The translations under genes were made by a program, and so were the position numbers. The notes below the pieces were generated by a model that was not told the DNA's origin, ran no database searches, and saw nothing but the letters and a program-made list of their open reading frames with translations. DNA of 64,000 bases from Actinacidiphila oryziradicis (GTDB taxonomy: Bacteria > Actinomycetota > Actinomycetes > Streptomycetales > Streptomycetaceae), in NCBI RefSeq assembly GCF_005047355.1, contig NZ_SUMC01000032.1:42140-106139 (forward strand), read 5' to 3'. Position 1 is the first letter of the stretch, and every line of letters starts with the position of its first letter. Shown here piece after piece: positions 42,946 to 51,250 of this stretch.

Positions 42946-43640
42946 TCACACATCGGTGGGGCGTTTGGGCGGTGCGCCGGCTGTAGCCGCAGTGGTAGCG
43001 AGCGGAAGGGTAACGATCATTCGGGCGCCGCCGGTGGGGCTGTCGGCGATGGTGATGCGGCCGCGGTGGGCGAGGGCGATTTCGCGGGCGATGGCCAGGC
43101 CGAGGCCGGTGGTGCCGCTGCCGCGTTCTCGGCTGCTGTCCAGGCGCACGAACCGGTCGAAGACGCGTTCTCGGTCGGTGGCCGGGATGCCGGGGCCATC
43201 GTCGTCGACCTCGACCCGAACACCGTCGGCGCTGGTAGTGGCCGTGATGAGGACGCGGCCATGGGCGTAGCGGACCGCGTTGTCGATGATGTTGCGGAAC
43301 AGCCGCTGCAGGTGGTCGGGGTTGCCGACGGTAGTCGCGCCGGGTGCCGCGTCGAGGTCGATGTCGAGGTCGACATGGTGGGCCTGGGTGCTGGTGGCAA
43401 CGTCCCGAAGGAGTACGCCCACATCCACCCGCTGCCGCTGAGCCGATAGCTGTTGCTCGTCCGCTTTGGCCAGCAGCAGCAGTTGCTGGATGAGGTCTTC
43501 CAGTCGGATGGACTGCTGGGCGGCGCGTTCGGCGATGACCGGCCAGGGGGCCCGGTCGGGGTGGGCCAGGCCGACTTCGAGGGTGGTGCGGATCGCGGCG
43601 AGAGGGCTGCGCAGTTCGTGGGAGGCGTCGGCGACGAACG
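42946..43640 (-). pseudogene. Truncated sensor histidine kinase
   Basis: The catalytic half of an EnvZ/PhoR-type kinase (~230 residues): H box FVADASHELRSPLAAIRTTLE, N box RNIIDNAVRYAHG, G boxes VDDDGPGIPATD and GTTGLGLAIAREI. The membrane sensor and HAMP are missing; at about 43640 the minus-strand coding sequence stops just before the H box and becomes an opposite-strand fragment. An open frame continues to 43743 but reads antisense to that fragment. No response regulator is adjacent. A soluble remnant could be expressed but is unlikely to be regulated. Confidence 0.75.
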
Positions 43641-43792
43641 CCGTGGCCGAAACAGAGCACGGGCCCGTCACCGCCGAGGAAATCCAGGAGAAGCTCGACC
43701 TCCTGCTGCGCGCCCGGGAGCAGCAGCGCACGCCCCCACACACTCAACGCCCCTGTGGCCAAGGGAAGAAACGGAGTGGAATGATGCGATAA
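43640..43792 (+). pseudogene. C-terminal fragment of an unidentified gene
   Basis: About 50 residues in good coding bias (EHGPVTAEEIQEKLDLLLRA, ending KKRSGMMR) meet the truncated kinase at ~43640 with no start. A tail left at a recombination junction. Family unknown. Confidence 0.4.
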
Positions 43793-43875
43793 CTTCCAGT
43801 GATACAGCTGCGAAAGTATGCCAAAGTGGAAGCGCAACGGGCCCGCCGGGTCCACTGCGTATCGGGGGAGAAAAC

Positions 43876-44775
43876 ATGATCACTGGTAATGAGACGCCGC
43901 TTCCGGGCTGGCGGGGCGGTGACGGAAATGCCGCCTACCTCGACAAGACGCTGCGCCACCGGCACATCGAGATGTACCTCAACGAGAGCGTCGACGGGAA
44001 GGTCATCTTCCAGCTGTGGGTGCGAGCCGCCGTCGTCTCGTTCGTTGTCTACCTGATCCCCGCCTTCATCGGTTTCATCGTGCTGGCCTCCAGCATCAGC
44101 GATTCCTCCACATCCGGCTTCGGCACGCAGTCCTCGGGCAGCGGCAACGGCTCCGGTATTGGCTGGTTCGTGTTCGCGGGGGTGGCCTCCTTCGTCGTCT
44201 TCTGGGTCGTGCTGCTTCTGTCCAGGCTGCCGGAGCCGATCGGCGAGTGGCGGGTGCTGCTGGCAGACCGTCATGACCGGGCCGAATCGGTCTACGGGAC
44301 GATCGCCCGCACCCTGAGCACCCGCAACTACCCCATCACGCCGAAGAGCTTCGGCACTCGGTTGACGCTCAATGAGCGCCATTACACCGCGTATATCTCC
44401 GTCTTCAACTACGGCAGTAGCCTCTACCTCGGCTGGATGATGTGGCGGTCGCGCCGTGGCACGGAACTGATCGGCCAGTTCATCGGCGACCTGGTCCGCA
44501 GCATGAAGGGCGAGAACGAGATCGAGCACCAGTTGCTGCGCAGCGAGGGCGCCCGCGCCATGCGCGAGGCGGTCCATCTCGCCTGCCGGGAAGGCCTGAT
44601 GGTCGCCCTTGAGGGCGCGCCGACGGGGGGAGGCATTGCCGCCCCGCCCGCCACGGGCCACATCCCGTCGCCTCCCGTCGCCCCGCCCACCGTTCCCCCG
44701 CGCACCGGACAGTTCCCGAACCAGCCTGGGCAACCGCAGTGGGGCCCCGGCAGCGGGTACGCCAACGGCGGATGA
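43876..44775 (+). CDS. Two-span membrane protein of the EACC1-caspase operon
   Basis: A 299-residue protein starting at ATG 43876 behind GGGGGAG. It has two membrane spans (VVSFVVYLIPAFIGFIVLA ~52-72; WFVFAGVASFVVFWVVLLL ~98-117) separated by a Ser/Gly-rich loop. A soluble domain follows (GEWRVLLADRHDRAESVYGTI; YYTAYISVF-like strand at HYTAYISVFNYGSSLYLGW), then a Pro/Gly-rich tail. No known family. It overlaps the next gene by four bases (ATGA), so is part of one operon; it could anchor the system at the membrane or be the damage sensor or effector. Confidence 0.8.
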   Translation: MITGNETPLPGWRGGDGNAAYLDKTLRHRHIEMYLNESVDGKVIFQLWVRAAVVSFVVYLIPAFIGFIVLASSISDSSTSGFGTQSSGSGNGSGIGWFVFAGVASFVVFWVVLLLSRLPEPIGEWRVLLADRHDRAESVYGTIARTLSTRNYPITPKSFGTRLTLNERHYTAYISVFNYGSSLYLGWMMWRSRRGTELIGQFIGDLVRSMKGENEIEHQLLRSEGARAMREAVHLACREGLMVALEGAPTGGGIAAPPATGHIPSPPVAPPTVPPRTGQFPNQPGQPQWGPGSGYANGG

Positions 44776-45941
44776 GCGTCCTTGTCTCTGCCGGGCCGCA
44801 GGGAGCCTGGGCCTGGGCCGGGCTCCGGCTCGAACCGGAACCGGCGATCTCCGAGAACGGCGCGCATGTCGGCCTTCCGGAAGCCCAACGGCGGATAGAG
44901 GCGGCCTCCCTGGAGCAGGTCTGGCTGTCGCAGCACTGGCGGCCCGATGGCCGCAGCTTCGAGCTCCGCTATGCCAGGCCTCCAGGAGGCGGCGTCTCCT
45001 GCACCTTGCTGTGCCGGATGCACGGAAGGGACGCCGCCTCCGCCTCGGCCGCCGCGCTCGCCCTGCGTGACGCCCTGTCGAGCGCCCCCCGCCATGTCCG
45101 CGTTCAGCCGATCGAGGACAGCCAGGAGCTGCATACGGCGCTTGTGCCTTTCGAACGCGCTCCGGGCGGCCTCGCCGAGGTGCGCAAGCGCCTCACTTGG
45201 GCCTGGCTGAACCGCCGCGACACCGATTTCTCCCTGGGAGTGGCGGTCTCCCCGCTTGTCGGGGACGCTGTGAGCTGGGAGCCGGTGTGGGACGCGCTGG
45301 CGCGCCAGGCGGACCCGACAGTGATCGGCGTCTGCCTGGAGCCGTACGCGCCGCCGCAGGACCTGCACTCCTACCTCCGCTTCCTGGCCCAGGAGTACGG
45401 CAGGCTGTGCCGGCCGGGACAGCCGAACCCGATCTACCAGCAGTACATCGCGCCCGATCCGTTCGCGCTCCGGGCCGCGCCGCTCTACCAGGACGCGCTG
45501 CGCGTCTGCTCGGGCCGTGCCTATCGGATGCGGATCTCCCTGGCGGCCGTGGGCGCTGCACCCCTGCACCTCGCCGAACTGCTCGCGGCCACCATCTCCC
45601 CGCTCAATGCCACGTTCGACGGTGGGGCGGTGGCCAGGGCGGTCCCGCCGCCGGAGTCGGAGGCGGCCTGGACCAACGTAACCGGGCTCCACCGCACCTG
45701 GCTGGACGCCGCCTACCGGCAGGAGGTGCCGCAGCCGCTGGGCGAGCGGGAGAAGGTCCTGGCCGACCTCGTCGATCTGCCGCAGGCCTCGGCCGCCTTT
45801 CGTTTCCCGTACGAAATCCCGGGCCGGCCGCCGCTGTTCGTCACCACCCGGCGGTCGGAAGCACCGCCGGCCAGGCCGGCTTCCGTCCCCGTACAAGGTG
45901 ATCCGCACGCCCCGACCTTCGGACCAGGAGACCCCTCTTGA
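44772..45941 (+). CDS. Unknown 389-residue protein of the EACC1-caspase operon
   Basis: A soluble protein without a recognised family. Two ferredoxin-like alpha/beta segments are suggested: ~45-125 (SFELRYARPPGGGVSCTLLC) and ~145-225 (DFSLGVAVSPLVGDAVSWEP; VIGVCLEPYAPPQ), then a helical middle and YRMRISLAAVGAAPLHLAEL near 260. The pattern loosely recalls N-terminal domains of VirB4/HerA-type proteins, but there is no P-loop, so this is a guess. Stop overlaps the TTG start of the next gene. Start ATG 44772 overlaps the upstream stop. Confidence 0.75.
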   Translation: MSVLVSAGPQGAWAWAGLRLEPEPAISENGAHVGLPEAQRRIEAASLEQVWLSQHWRPDGRSFELRYARPPGGGVSCTLLCRMHGRDAASASAAALALRDALSSAPRHVRVQPIEDSQELHTALVPFERAPGGLAEVRKRLTWAWLNRRDTDFSLGVAVSPLVGDAVSWEPVWDALARQADPTVIGVCLEPYAPPQDLHSYLRFLAQEYGRLCRPGQPNPIYQQYIAPDPFALRAAPLYQDALRVCSGRAYRMRISLAAVGAAPLHLAELLAATISPLNATFDGGAVARAVPPPESEAAWTNVTGLHRTWLDAAYRQEVPQPLGEREKVLADLVDLPQASAAFRFPYEIPGRPPLFVTTRRSEAPPARPASVPVQGDPHAPTFGPGDPS

Positions 45942-46348
45942 ACGCCACCGCCTTCGAGTTCGACGGACCGGCCGGTGAGGCCGACGAACTCGCCCGTTCC
46001 CTCGCCAAGTGGCTGAACGACGACGAGGACCTCAGCGGCTCGGCCCGGCTCCGCATGGTGCCGCCCGCACCGGGCGAACAGGGCGGCCTGGCGGACGCCG
46101 CGGAGGTGCTGAGTGCGGCGGGCCCCTTGGCGGACGCGCTGGTCGGCGGGCTCTTCGTCTGGCTGGTTGAACGGGTCAGGTCCCGGCGGGTGAGCTTCAA
46201 GGTGACCAGGCCGGACGGCGCCTGCGTCGAACTGTCGGCGGGCAGCGTCGAGGAAGCCGCAGTCGTGCAGCAGCAGTTGCGGCAGTTCCTGGACCCTGGC
46301 CCCGGCCTCCGCCCCGGCCCCGGCCCCGGCCCCGGCGCCCCGAGCTGA
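45938..46348 (+). CDS. EACC1-like (effector-associated constant component) protein
   Basis: A 136-residue protein starting at TTG 45938, seven bases after AGGAG. The fold pattern fits EACC1: AFEFDGPAGEADELARSLAKWLNDDEDLSG, then RLRMVPPAPGEQGGLADAAEVL, a hydrophobic helix ALVGGLFVWLVERV, the strand RRVSFKVTRPDGACVEL and EEAAVVQQQLRQFL. It ends in a PGPGPG repeat. EACC1 genes accompany caspase- or trypsin-like effectors in bacterial conflict systems described by comparative genomics; here the next gene is such a caspase. Confidence 0.75.
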   Translation: MNATAFEFDGPAGEADELARSLAKWLNDDEDLSGSARLRMVPPAPGEQGGLADAAEVLSAAGPLADALVGGLFVWLVERVRSRRVSFKVTRPDGACVELSAGSVEEAAVVQQQLRQFLDPGPGLRPGPGPGPGAPS

Positions 46349-46358
46349 GCGCGGCGCC

Positions 46359-47429
46359 GTGCCCGCGACGACATGGCCCCCGCTGGTTCCCGGCCGGCTG
46401 CGTTCGGCTGCCGTGCTGGTCGGTACGGCCACCCATGTCGTGCCGGGCACCCTGCCGCCGCTCCCGCAGGCGGAAGCGAGTGTCGCTGCCCTGGCCGCCC
46501 GGCTCACCGGGCCGCTGGGCCTTCTCGATCCCAGCGCCGTTCACTGCCGGATCGACCCGCAGGTCCCCGCTGATGTGCTGAGGCTGCTCCCCGCCCCCGG
46601 CGGGGCAGCACTCGACCTGTGCCTTTTCTACTTCGCGGGACATGGAGTTCTCGGCGAGGACCAACGGCTGTGCCTGGCGCTGCCCGGTTCGGTGGACGAC
46701 GAGAGGAGCGCGGAGCGCACCTCGCTGCCGGTCGCCGCCGTCTTCCAGGCGATGCGGCAGATACGGGCCGAGCACAAGGTCGCCATCATCGATTGCTGCT
46801 TCTCCGGCCGGGCCCTGGATGCCCCGGCGGCAGCCGACATCCATCTGCTGACCGCCGTGGGCCGCACAAGGAAGGCGCTGAGCCCCGAGCGCCAGGAGCT
46901 CACCGGATTCACCGGCGCTCTGCTGCGGCTGCTGGCCGAAGGCGTGCCCGACGGCCCGGAACACCTCGATCTCACCACGGTCTACCGGCACCTCGCCGTC
47001 ACCCTCCCCGGCGCTCGTCTCCCGGCACCCCTGCAACGGGCCTTCGGCGCCAGCGGTGACCTCGCCGTGGCCCGCAACCCTGCGCACGGTACGTCCCGCA
47101 CCCGTCAGGGACTGCTCGCACGCGCACGCTTCGCCGAACAGGTCAAGGCGCTAGGGCTGGCAGGGCGGCCGCGGCGCTCGGTGCAGGCGGCCCTCCTCTT
47201 CGAGGGCATCGCCTCCGACGCCGTACGGGAACTCGGCCCGACCCATTACGAGACCCTGCTCTACAGGCACGTACACGCCTCCGCGACAGGCGAATCCGGC
47301 AACCCGCGCCAGGCCTGCGCGCTGCTGGAGCGGACTGTCGCCGACTGGGAGACCGTCGCCCCTGCGGGCGATACGGGACTCGAAGCGGCGCGGGCCAGCC
47401 GCGACCACTGGCGAAGCCGTATCGCCTGA
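46359..47429 (+). CDS. Caspase-like (peptidase C14) protein
   Basis: A 356-residue cysteine protease. The catalytic dyad is visible: His in CLFYFAGHGVLGEDQRL near 92 and Cys in KVAIIDCCFSGRAL near 147. The caspase fold occupies ~15-235 (AVLVGTATHVVPGTLPPLP first strand). The C-terminal ~100 residues are helical and TPR-like (AALLFEGIASDAVRELGP; QACALLERTVADWETV). Start GTG 46359, 10 bp after the EACC1 gene. In such systems the protease is thought to be activated by infection or stress and cut self proteins. Target unknown. Confidence 0.85.
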   Translation: MPATTWPPLVPGRLRSAAVLVGTATHVVPGTLPPLPQAEASVAALAARLTGPLGLLDPSAVHCRIDPQVPADVLRLLPAPGGAALDLCLFYFAGHGVLGEDQRLCLALPGSVDDERSAERTSLPVAAVFQAMRQIRAEHKVAIIDCCFSGRALDAPAAADIHLLTAVGRTRKALSPERQELTGFTGALLRLLAEGVPDGPEHLDLTTVYRHLAVTLPGARLPAPLQRAFGASGDLAVARNPAHGTSRTRQGLLARARFAEQVKALGLAGRPRRSVQAALLFEGIASDAVRELGPTHYETLLYRHVHASATGESGNPRQACALLERTVADWETVAPAGDTGLEAARASRDHWRSRIA

Positions 47430-47531
47430 CCGGGCGGCGGCAGCCCCGGATCCAGGAGACGCACCGCGTACCGGCGAATGAAGGACCTGAAGGACACATA
47501 CATCACATGATCAGCGGGCAAACAGGGACAC

Positions 47532-48722
47532 ATGGGCATCCGGCGCGCGTCGGTGGATCGCCTTCTGGGCCGGCCATCGGGCCGTGGGCTGGTGGCGATC
47601 CCGCTCGTGCTGATCGTGCTGATCGTGCTGGCGGATCTCCGCACCGGCCCCAATGTCCATCTGGGCCCACTGCTGGTCATCGCCCCCGCTGTCACCGCCT
47701 CCTTCGCCAAGGCGCGGCTGACCGCTCTGATCGGGGTTCTGGCCGTGGCCGCCCAGGTATTCATCGCCGTCCTCGAGGGCAGCCTGACCTCCACCAACCA
47801 CGTGGCGCAGATCATCGCCCTGACCCTGCTCTCCGCTGTGGTGGTCTTCCTCTGCCATGTGCAGGACCGGCGTGGCCGGGCGCTGAACCGGGCACGATCG
47901 GTGGCCGAGGTGGCGCAGCGGGTCCTGCTGCGGCCTCCGCCCCACCGGATCGGGGCGTTGCGGGTGGCCTGGCTGTATATGGCGGCCGAGGACGAGACCC
48001 AGATCGGGGGCGACCTGTTCGCGGTCGCCCGCGCCGACGGGCCCTGCACCCGGGTGCTCATCGGCGACGTCCGGGGCAAGGGCCTCGCGTCCATCGGCGA
48101 GGCGTCGGTGGTGCTGGGCGCGTTCCGCGAGGGCGCCCACCGGTGCGCCACGCTGCCCGAGCTCGTCAGCGCCGTCGAGGAGAGCGTCTACCGCGACCTG
48201 GAGGAGGTCGCCGACACCGAGCACGACCCCGGCGAACACTTCATCACCGCCGTCCTGATCGACATCCCCGACCACGCCCCGCAGGCAGAGATGATCAACC
48301 GCGGCCATCCGCCGCCCCTGCTGGTCCACGGCGAACAGGTCACCATCCTGCACACCCGCCGCTCCGCGCCCCCGCTGGGTGTGGGCGAGCTGCACGCCGC
48401 AAGCCCCCGCACCGACCCGTTCATCTTCGAGACCGGCGACATCCTGCTGCTCTACACCGACGGTGTCACCGAAGCCCGCTCACCGAGCGGAGTCTTCTAC
48501 CCGCTCGCCGAGCGGGTCGCCTCCTTCCCCGCGTGCGGCCCCGACGCCCTGCTGTACCGCATCCACCGCGACCTGGTCACGCACGTCGGCGCGGCCCCCG
48601 CGGACGACGCCGCCCTTCTGGTCATCGAACGCACCAACTTCCCTCACCTCCTCCACTGGCCGCACGTCACGGCCCACCCGCTCAACGATCACCACCGGCT
48701 CCGCCCGGGCGGCGGAGCCTGA
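47532..48722 (+). CDS. PP2C-type (SpoIIE) membrane serine phosphatase
   Basis: A 396-residue phosphatase. About four membrane helices (~20-125; LVAIPLVLIVLIVLADL first) precede a linker helix (RARSVAEVAQRVLLRPPPHRIG) and a SpoIIE domain with the metal sites in QIGGDLFAV, GDVRGKGLASIG, NRGHPPPLLV and LLLYTDGVTEAR. Homologues dephosphorylate anti-sigma-factor antagonists. There is no PAS/GAF sensor, so control may come via the membrane part. It resembles the protein at 59326-60543. It is 102 bp after the caspase gene and may be independent. Confidence 0.88.
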   Translation: MGIRRASVDRLLGRPSGRGLVAIPLVLIVLIVLADLRTGPNVHLGPLLVIAPAVTASFAKARLTALIGVLAVAAQVFIAVLEGSLTSTNHVAQIIALTLLSAVVVFLCHVQDRRGRALNRARSVAEVAQRVLLRPPPHRIGALRVAWLYMAAEDETQIGGDLFAVARADGPCTRVLIGDVRGKGLASIGEASVVLGAFREGAHRCATLPELVSAVEESVYRDLEEVADTEHDPGEHFITAVLIDIPDHAPQAEMINRGHPPPLLVHGEQVTILHTRRSAPPLGVGELHAASPRTDPFIFETGDILLLYTDGVTEARSPSGVFYPLAERVASFPACGPDALLYRIHRDLVTHVGAAPADDAALLVIERTNFPHLLHWPHVTAHPLNDHHRLRPGGGA

Positions 48723-48793
48723 GAGGCGCGGCGAACCGGCGCGGCGGCCCGTCCCCCGGTTCCCGTTCCGGCCCGTGTCACTGGCCGGGGCGG

Positions 48794-49309
48794 CTACTGC
48801 TCACTGCGTACGTGGGGGCGGTCGGGCCGGATCGACCGGTAGCCGGGGTGCACTCCCGGGCTGAGTCCATGCTGCTCGGCCATCCGCCGGAGCAGCGCGC
48901 TCAGCTGCTGGTGCTCCTCCGGGGAGAGTGCCTGGCAGACCTGCTGCTCGTGAGCGGCACCCGCCTTGTGGAGCTCGGCCAGCAGGCTCTCGCCCTGTTC
49001 GGTCAGGTGCAGCGCGTACAAGCGCCGGTCGCTGGGATTCTTGCGGCGCTCGATCAGGCCGCGTTCCTCCAGTTCGTCGGCGAACGGAACGAATCGGCTC
49101 GGCGGCATCCCGAGGTCGTCCGCGAGTTCGCGCTGGCTGCGACCGGGGGTCCTGGCCAACAGGCGCAATAGCCCGGCCTGCGCGGGAGTCAGGTCGAGCC
49201 CGGCGATCCGTTCCGCGAACAGTTTGGCCGCATGCGCTCCGAGCTGGGCCAGCAGGAAGGCGGCGCCACCCTGGCGCCCGGGCCTCCCATCCTCACGATT
49301 GATACTCAT
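48794..49309 (-). CDS. MarR-family regulator
   Basis: A 171-residue MarR protein with a winged helix (LTPAQAGLLRLLARTPGRSQRELADDLGMPPSRFVPFADELEERGLIERR) and wing (NPSDRRLYALHLTEQGESLL). The start ATG 49309 lies inside a palindrome that also covers its own promoter region, so it is probably autoregulated and controls the divergent membrane protein-SDR genes. Confidence 0.9.
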   Translation of the reverse strand: MSINREDGRPGRQGGAAFLLAQLGAHAAKLFAERIAGLDLTPAQAGLLRLLARTPGRSQRELADDLGMPPSRFVPFADELEERGLIERRKNPSDRRLYALHLTEQGESLLAELHKAGAAHEQQVCQALSPEEHQQLSALLRRMAEQHGLSPGVHPGYRSIRPDRPHVRSEQ

Positions 49310-49320
49310 GATGACATCAT
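49308..49320. promoter_or_regulatory. Probable MarR operator and divergent promoter
   Basis: ATGATGACATCAT is a perfect inverted repeat (six-base arms, one-base centre) covering the MarR start codon. Just beyond it, TTGACA (49327-49332) can serve as -35 for the plus-strand gene at 49387, in a locally AT-rich stretch up to ~49365. Confidence 0.55.
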
Positions 49321-49386
49321 AGCCGCTTGACAATCGTTCCGACTTGTAATCATTATTTTGAGTAATCGACCGACCGAGGAGAAGCC

Positions 49387-50079
49387 ATGACCACCACCCC
49401 GACGGCGCAACGTGCCGCGGTCACCGCGCACCGCCCGCAGTCCGGTCCGCCACTGCTGGCCCCCGTCCTGGCATTCGCCGTACTGACCGTCGCCTACGTC
49501 GTCGTCAACCGGTCCACCCCGCGCCCCGACGCCTCGGGCCTCGCGGTCCTGCACTACGCCCAGGCGCACGGCACCGCGATCAAAGTGGGCGCCTTCCTGT
49601 TGTCCGCCTCCGCGGTGCCGCTGGCGCTCTCGGCGGCGGTGCTCTACCGGCGGCTGCGGGCGCTGGGCATCACAGCGCCGGGCTCGGCGATCACCCTGGT
49701 CGGCGGAGTGCTGGCGTCCACCGCGCTGACCCTCAGCGCGATGTTCACCTGGAGCGGTGGCCGCCTGCCGGCGGACGCCGGCCCGGCGCTGGCCCGCGCA
49801 CTGGCCGACCTGTCGTTCCTGTCCGGCGGCCCTGCCTACGCGGTGATGTTCGCCCTGCTCATCGCCGGAGTCTCGGTGCCGGGCCTGCTCGCCGGTCTGC
49901 TGCCGCGTGCCGTGACCTGGACCGGACTGGTGCTCGCCGCCGTCGGAATGCTCTCCACGCTCACTCTGCTGGCCTCCGGCTTCGGCTACCTCCTGCCGGT
50001 CGTCCGCTTCGGCGGCACCATCTGGCTGGTGTTCGTGGCCGCCCTGCTGCCGCGCACCCGCCCCTCACGTCACCCGTAA
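49387..50079 (+). CDS. Six-span hypothetical membrane protein
   Basis: A 230-residue integral membrane protein with about six spans (first LLAPVLAFAVLTVAYVVV, last FGGTIWLVFVAALL). Function unknown; such genes often lie under MarR control with an oxidoreductase, as here. Start ATG 49387 follows GAGGAGAAG. Confidence 0.8.
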   Translation: MTTTPTAQRAAVTAHRPQSGPPLLAPVLAFAVLTVAYVVVNRSTPRPDASGLAVLHYAQAHGTAIKVGAFLLSASAVPLALSAAVLYRRLRALGITAPGSAITLVGGVLASTALTLSAMFTWSGGRLPADAGPALARALADLSFLSGGPAYAVMFALLIAGVSVPGLLAGLLPRAVTWTGLVLAAVGMLSTLTLLASGFGYLLPVVRFGGTIWLVFVAALLPRTRPSRHP

Positions 50080-50136
50080 AAGCCGCCACGCCGCCGCATC
50101 GACGCCGACCGCCCGCACTCGAAGGAGCCACCTCAC

Positions 50137-50901
50137 ATGTCCAGCACCTACCCGGACCTGACCGGCAAGACCGTCGTCATCACCGGCGGATCGCGCGGCA
50201 TCGGCGCGCAGACCGCACGGGCCTTCGCCGCCCAGGGCGCCAAGGTCTGCGTGGTCGGACGCGACCAGGGCGCCCTGGCCACGGTCGTCGCGGACATCAC
50301 CGACAAGGACGGCGCCGCGATCGGCGCGGTCGCCGACGTCACCGACTCCGCTTCGCTGGACCGCATGCGCCGGCAGGTCGAGTCCCAGCTCGGCCCGGTC
50401 GACGTCCTCGCTGCCTTCGCCGGAGGCCAGGGCTTCCCCGTCCCCTCCCAGGACCTGACCGAAGAACGCTGGCGTCAGGTCATCGACTCCGATCTGACCT
50501 CGGCGTTCCTGACCATCCAGGCGTTCCTGCCGGGCATGCTCGAACGCGGCCGCGGCTCGGTCATCACCATGTCCTCGTCGGCCGGCCGCCAGCCCAGCCA
50601 GGCCAACCTCGCCTACGGCGTCGCCAACGCCGGGCTCGTCATGCTCACCCGCCATCTGGCCACCGAGATCGGGCCGCGCGGAATCCGCGTCAACTGCATC
50701 GCGCCGTCGTCCATCCGCACCGAAAACGTGCAGGCCCGCATGCCCGCCGATGTGCAGGAGAAGGTCGCCGCCACGCATCCGCTGGGCCGCATGGGAACCA
50801 CCGACGACGTCGCCCGGACCGCACTGTTCCTCGCCTCCGACGCCGCCTCCTGGCTGACCGGACTCACCATCGACGTCGCCGGCGGTCGGATCACCCAGTA
50901 A
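50137..50901 (+). CDS. SDR-family oxidoreductase with YxxxN in place of YxxxK
   Basis: A 254-residue short-chain dehydrogenase: VVITGGSRGIGAQTARAF cofactor loop, MSSSAGRQPSQANLAYG with Ser and Tyr, and the C-terminal FLASDAASWLTGLTIDVAGG. The catalytic Lys is missing: the motif reads YGVAN (Asn, codon AAC). Either the activity is weak or altered, or it binds nucleotide without classic catalysis. It lies 57 bp after the membrane protein gene behind an AAGGAG site, same strand. Confidence 0.9.
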   Translation: MSSTYPDLTGKTVVITGGSRGIGAQTARAFAAQGAKVCVVGRDQGALATVVADITDKDGAAIGAVADVTDSASLDRMRRQVESQLGPVDVLAAFAGGQGFPVPSQDLTEERWRQVIDSDLTSAFLTIQAFLPGMLERGRGSVITMSSSAGRQPSQANLAYGVANAGLVMLTRHLATEIGPRGIRVNCIAPSSIRTENVQARMPADVQEKVAATHPLGRMGTTDDVARTALFLASDAASWLTGLTIDVAGGRITQ

Positions 50902-51244
50902 GAGGCCGCGCGAATAGGTGGGGCGGCGTCGCGTGCCGAGCTGTGACATCAGCCGACTCCGTCGGCGGGGGCGTCTGGAAGTGTTGTCGTCGGTGTGGGT
51001 CAACGACTCTCCCCCAGACTCCGTCCGGGAGGTGCCCCCACCAAGCTCTCGGCTCCGCTCGAGCAGGGGGCACCCCCATCGCGTCGCCTCGCCCCCAGCC
51101 TTCGGCCGGGAGGTGCCCCCACCCCCAGCTACCTCCCCCAGCCTTCGGCCGGGAGGTGCCCCCAGGAGGTGCCCCCACCTCCGCCTTGCCAGACTTGCCC
51201 CTCGCCCCGCTCCTTCACCCGCCCCACCTATTCGCGCGGCCTCT
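50901..51244. repeat. 344-bp element bounded by 26-bp inverted repeats
   Basis: Positions 50901-50926 and 51219-51244 are perfect inverted repeats (one arm starts AGAGGCCGCGCGAATAGGTG). Between them are several minus-strand copies of the 31-bp element (core CCTTCGGCCGGGAGGTGCC, near 51095-51122 and 51138-51165) and a variant near 51012. The ends abut the stop codons of the two convergent genes, so the whole could act as a large terminator stem or be a MITE-like insertion. Confidence 0.75.
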
Positions 51245-51250
51245 AAGAAC

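Noticed and set aside
46290..46340. PGPGPG-coding repeat considered as a separate element
   Set aside because: It is an in-frame, low-complexity C-terminal tail of the EACC1-like gene.
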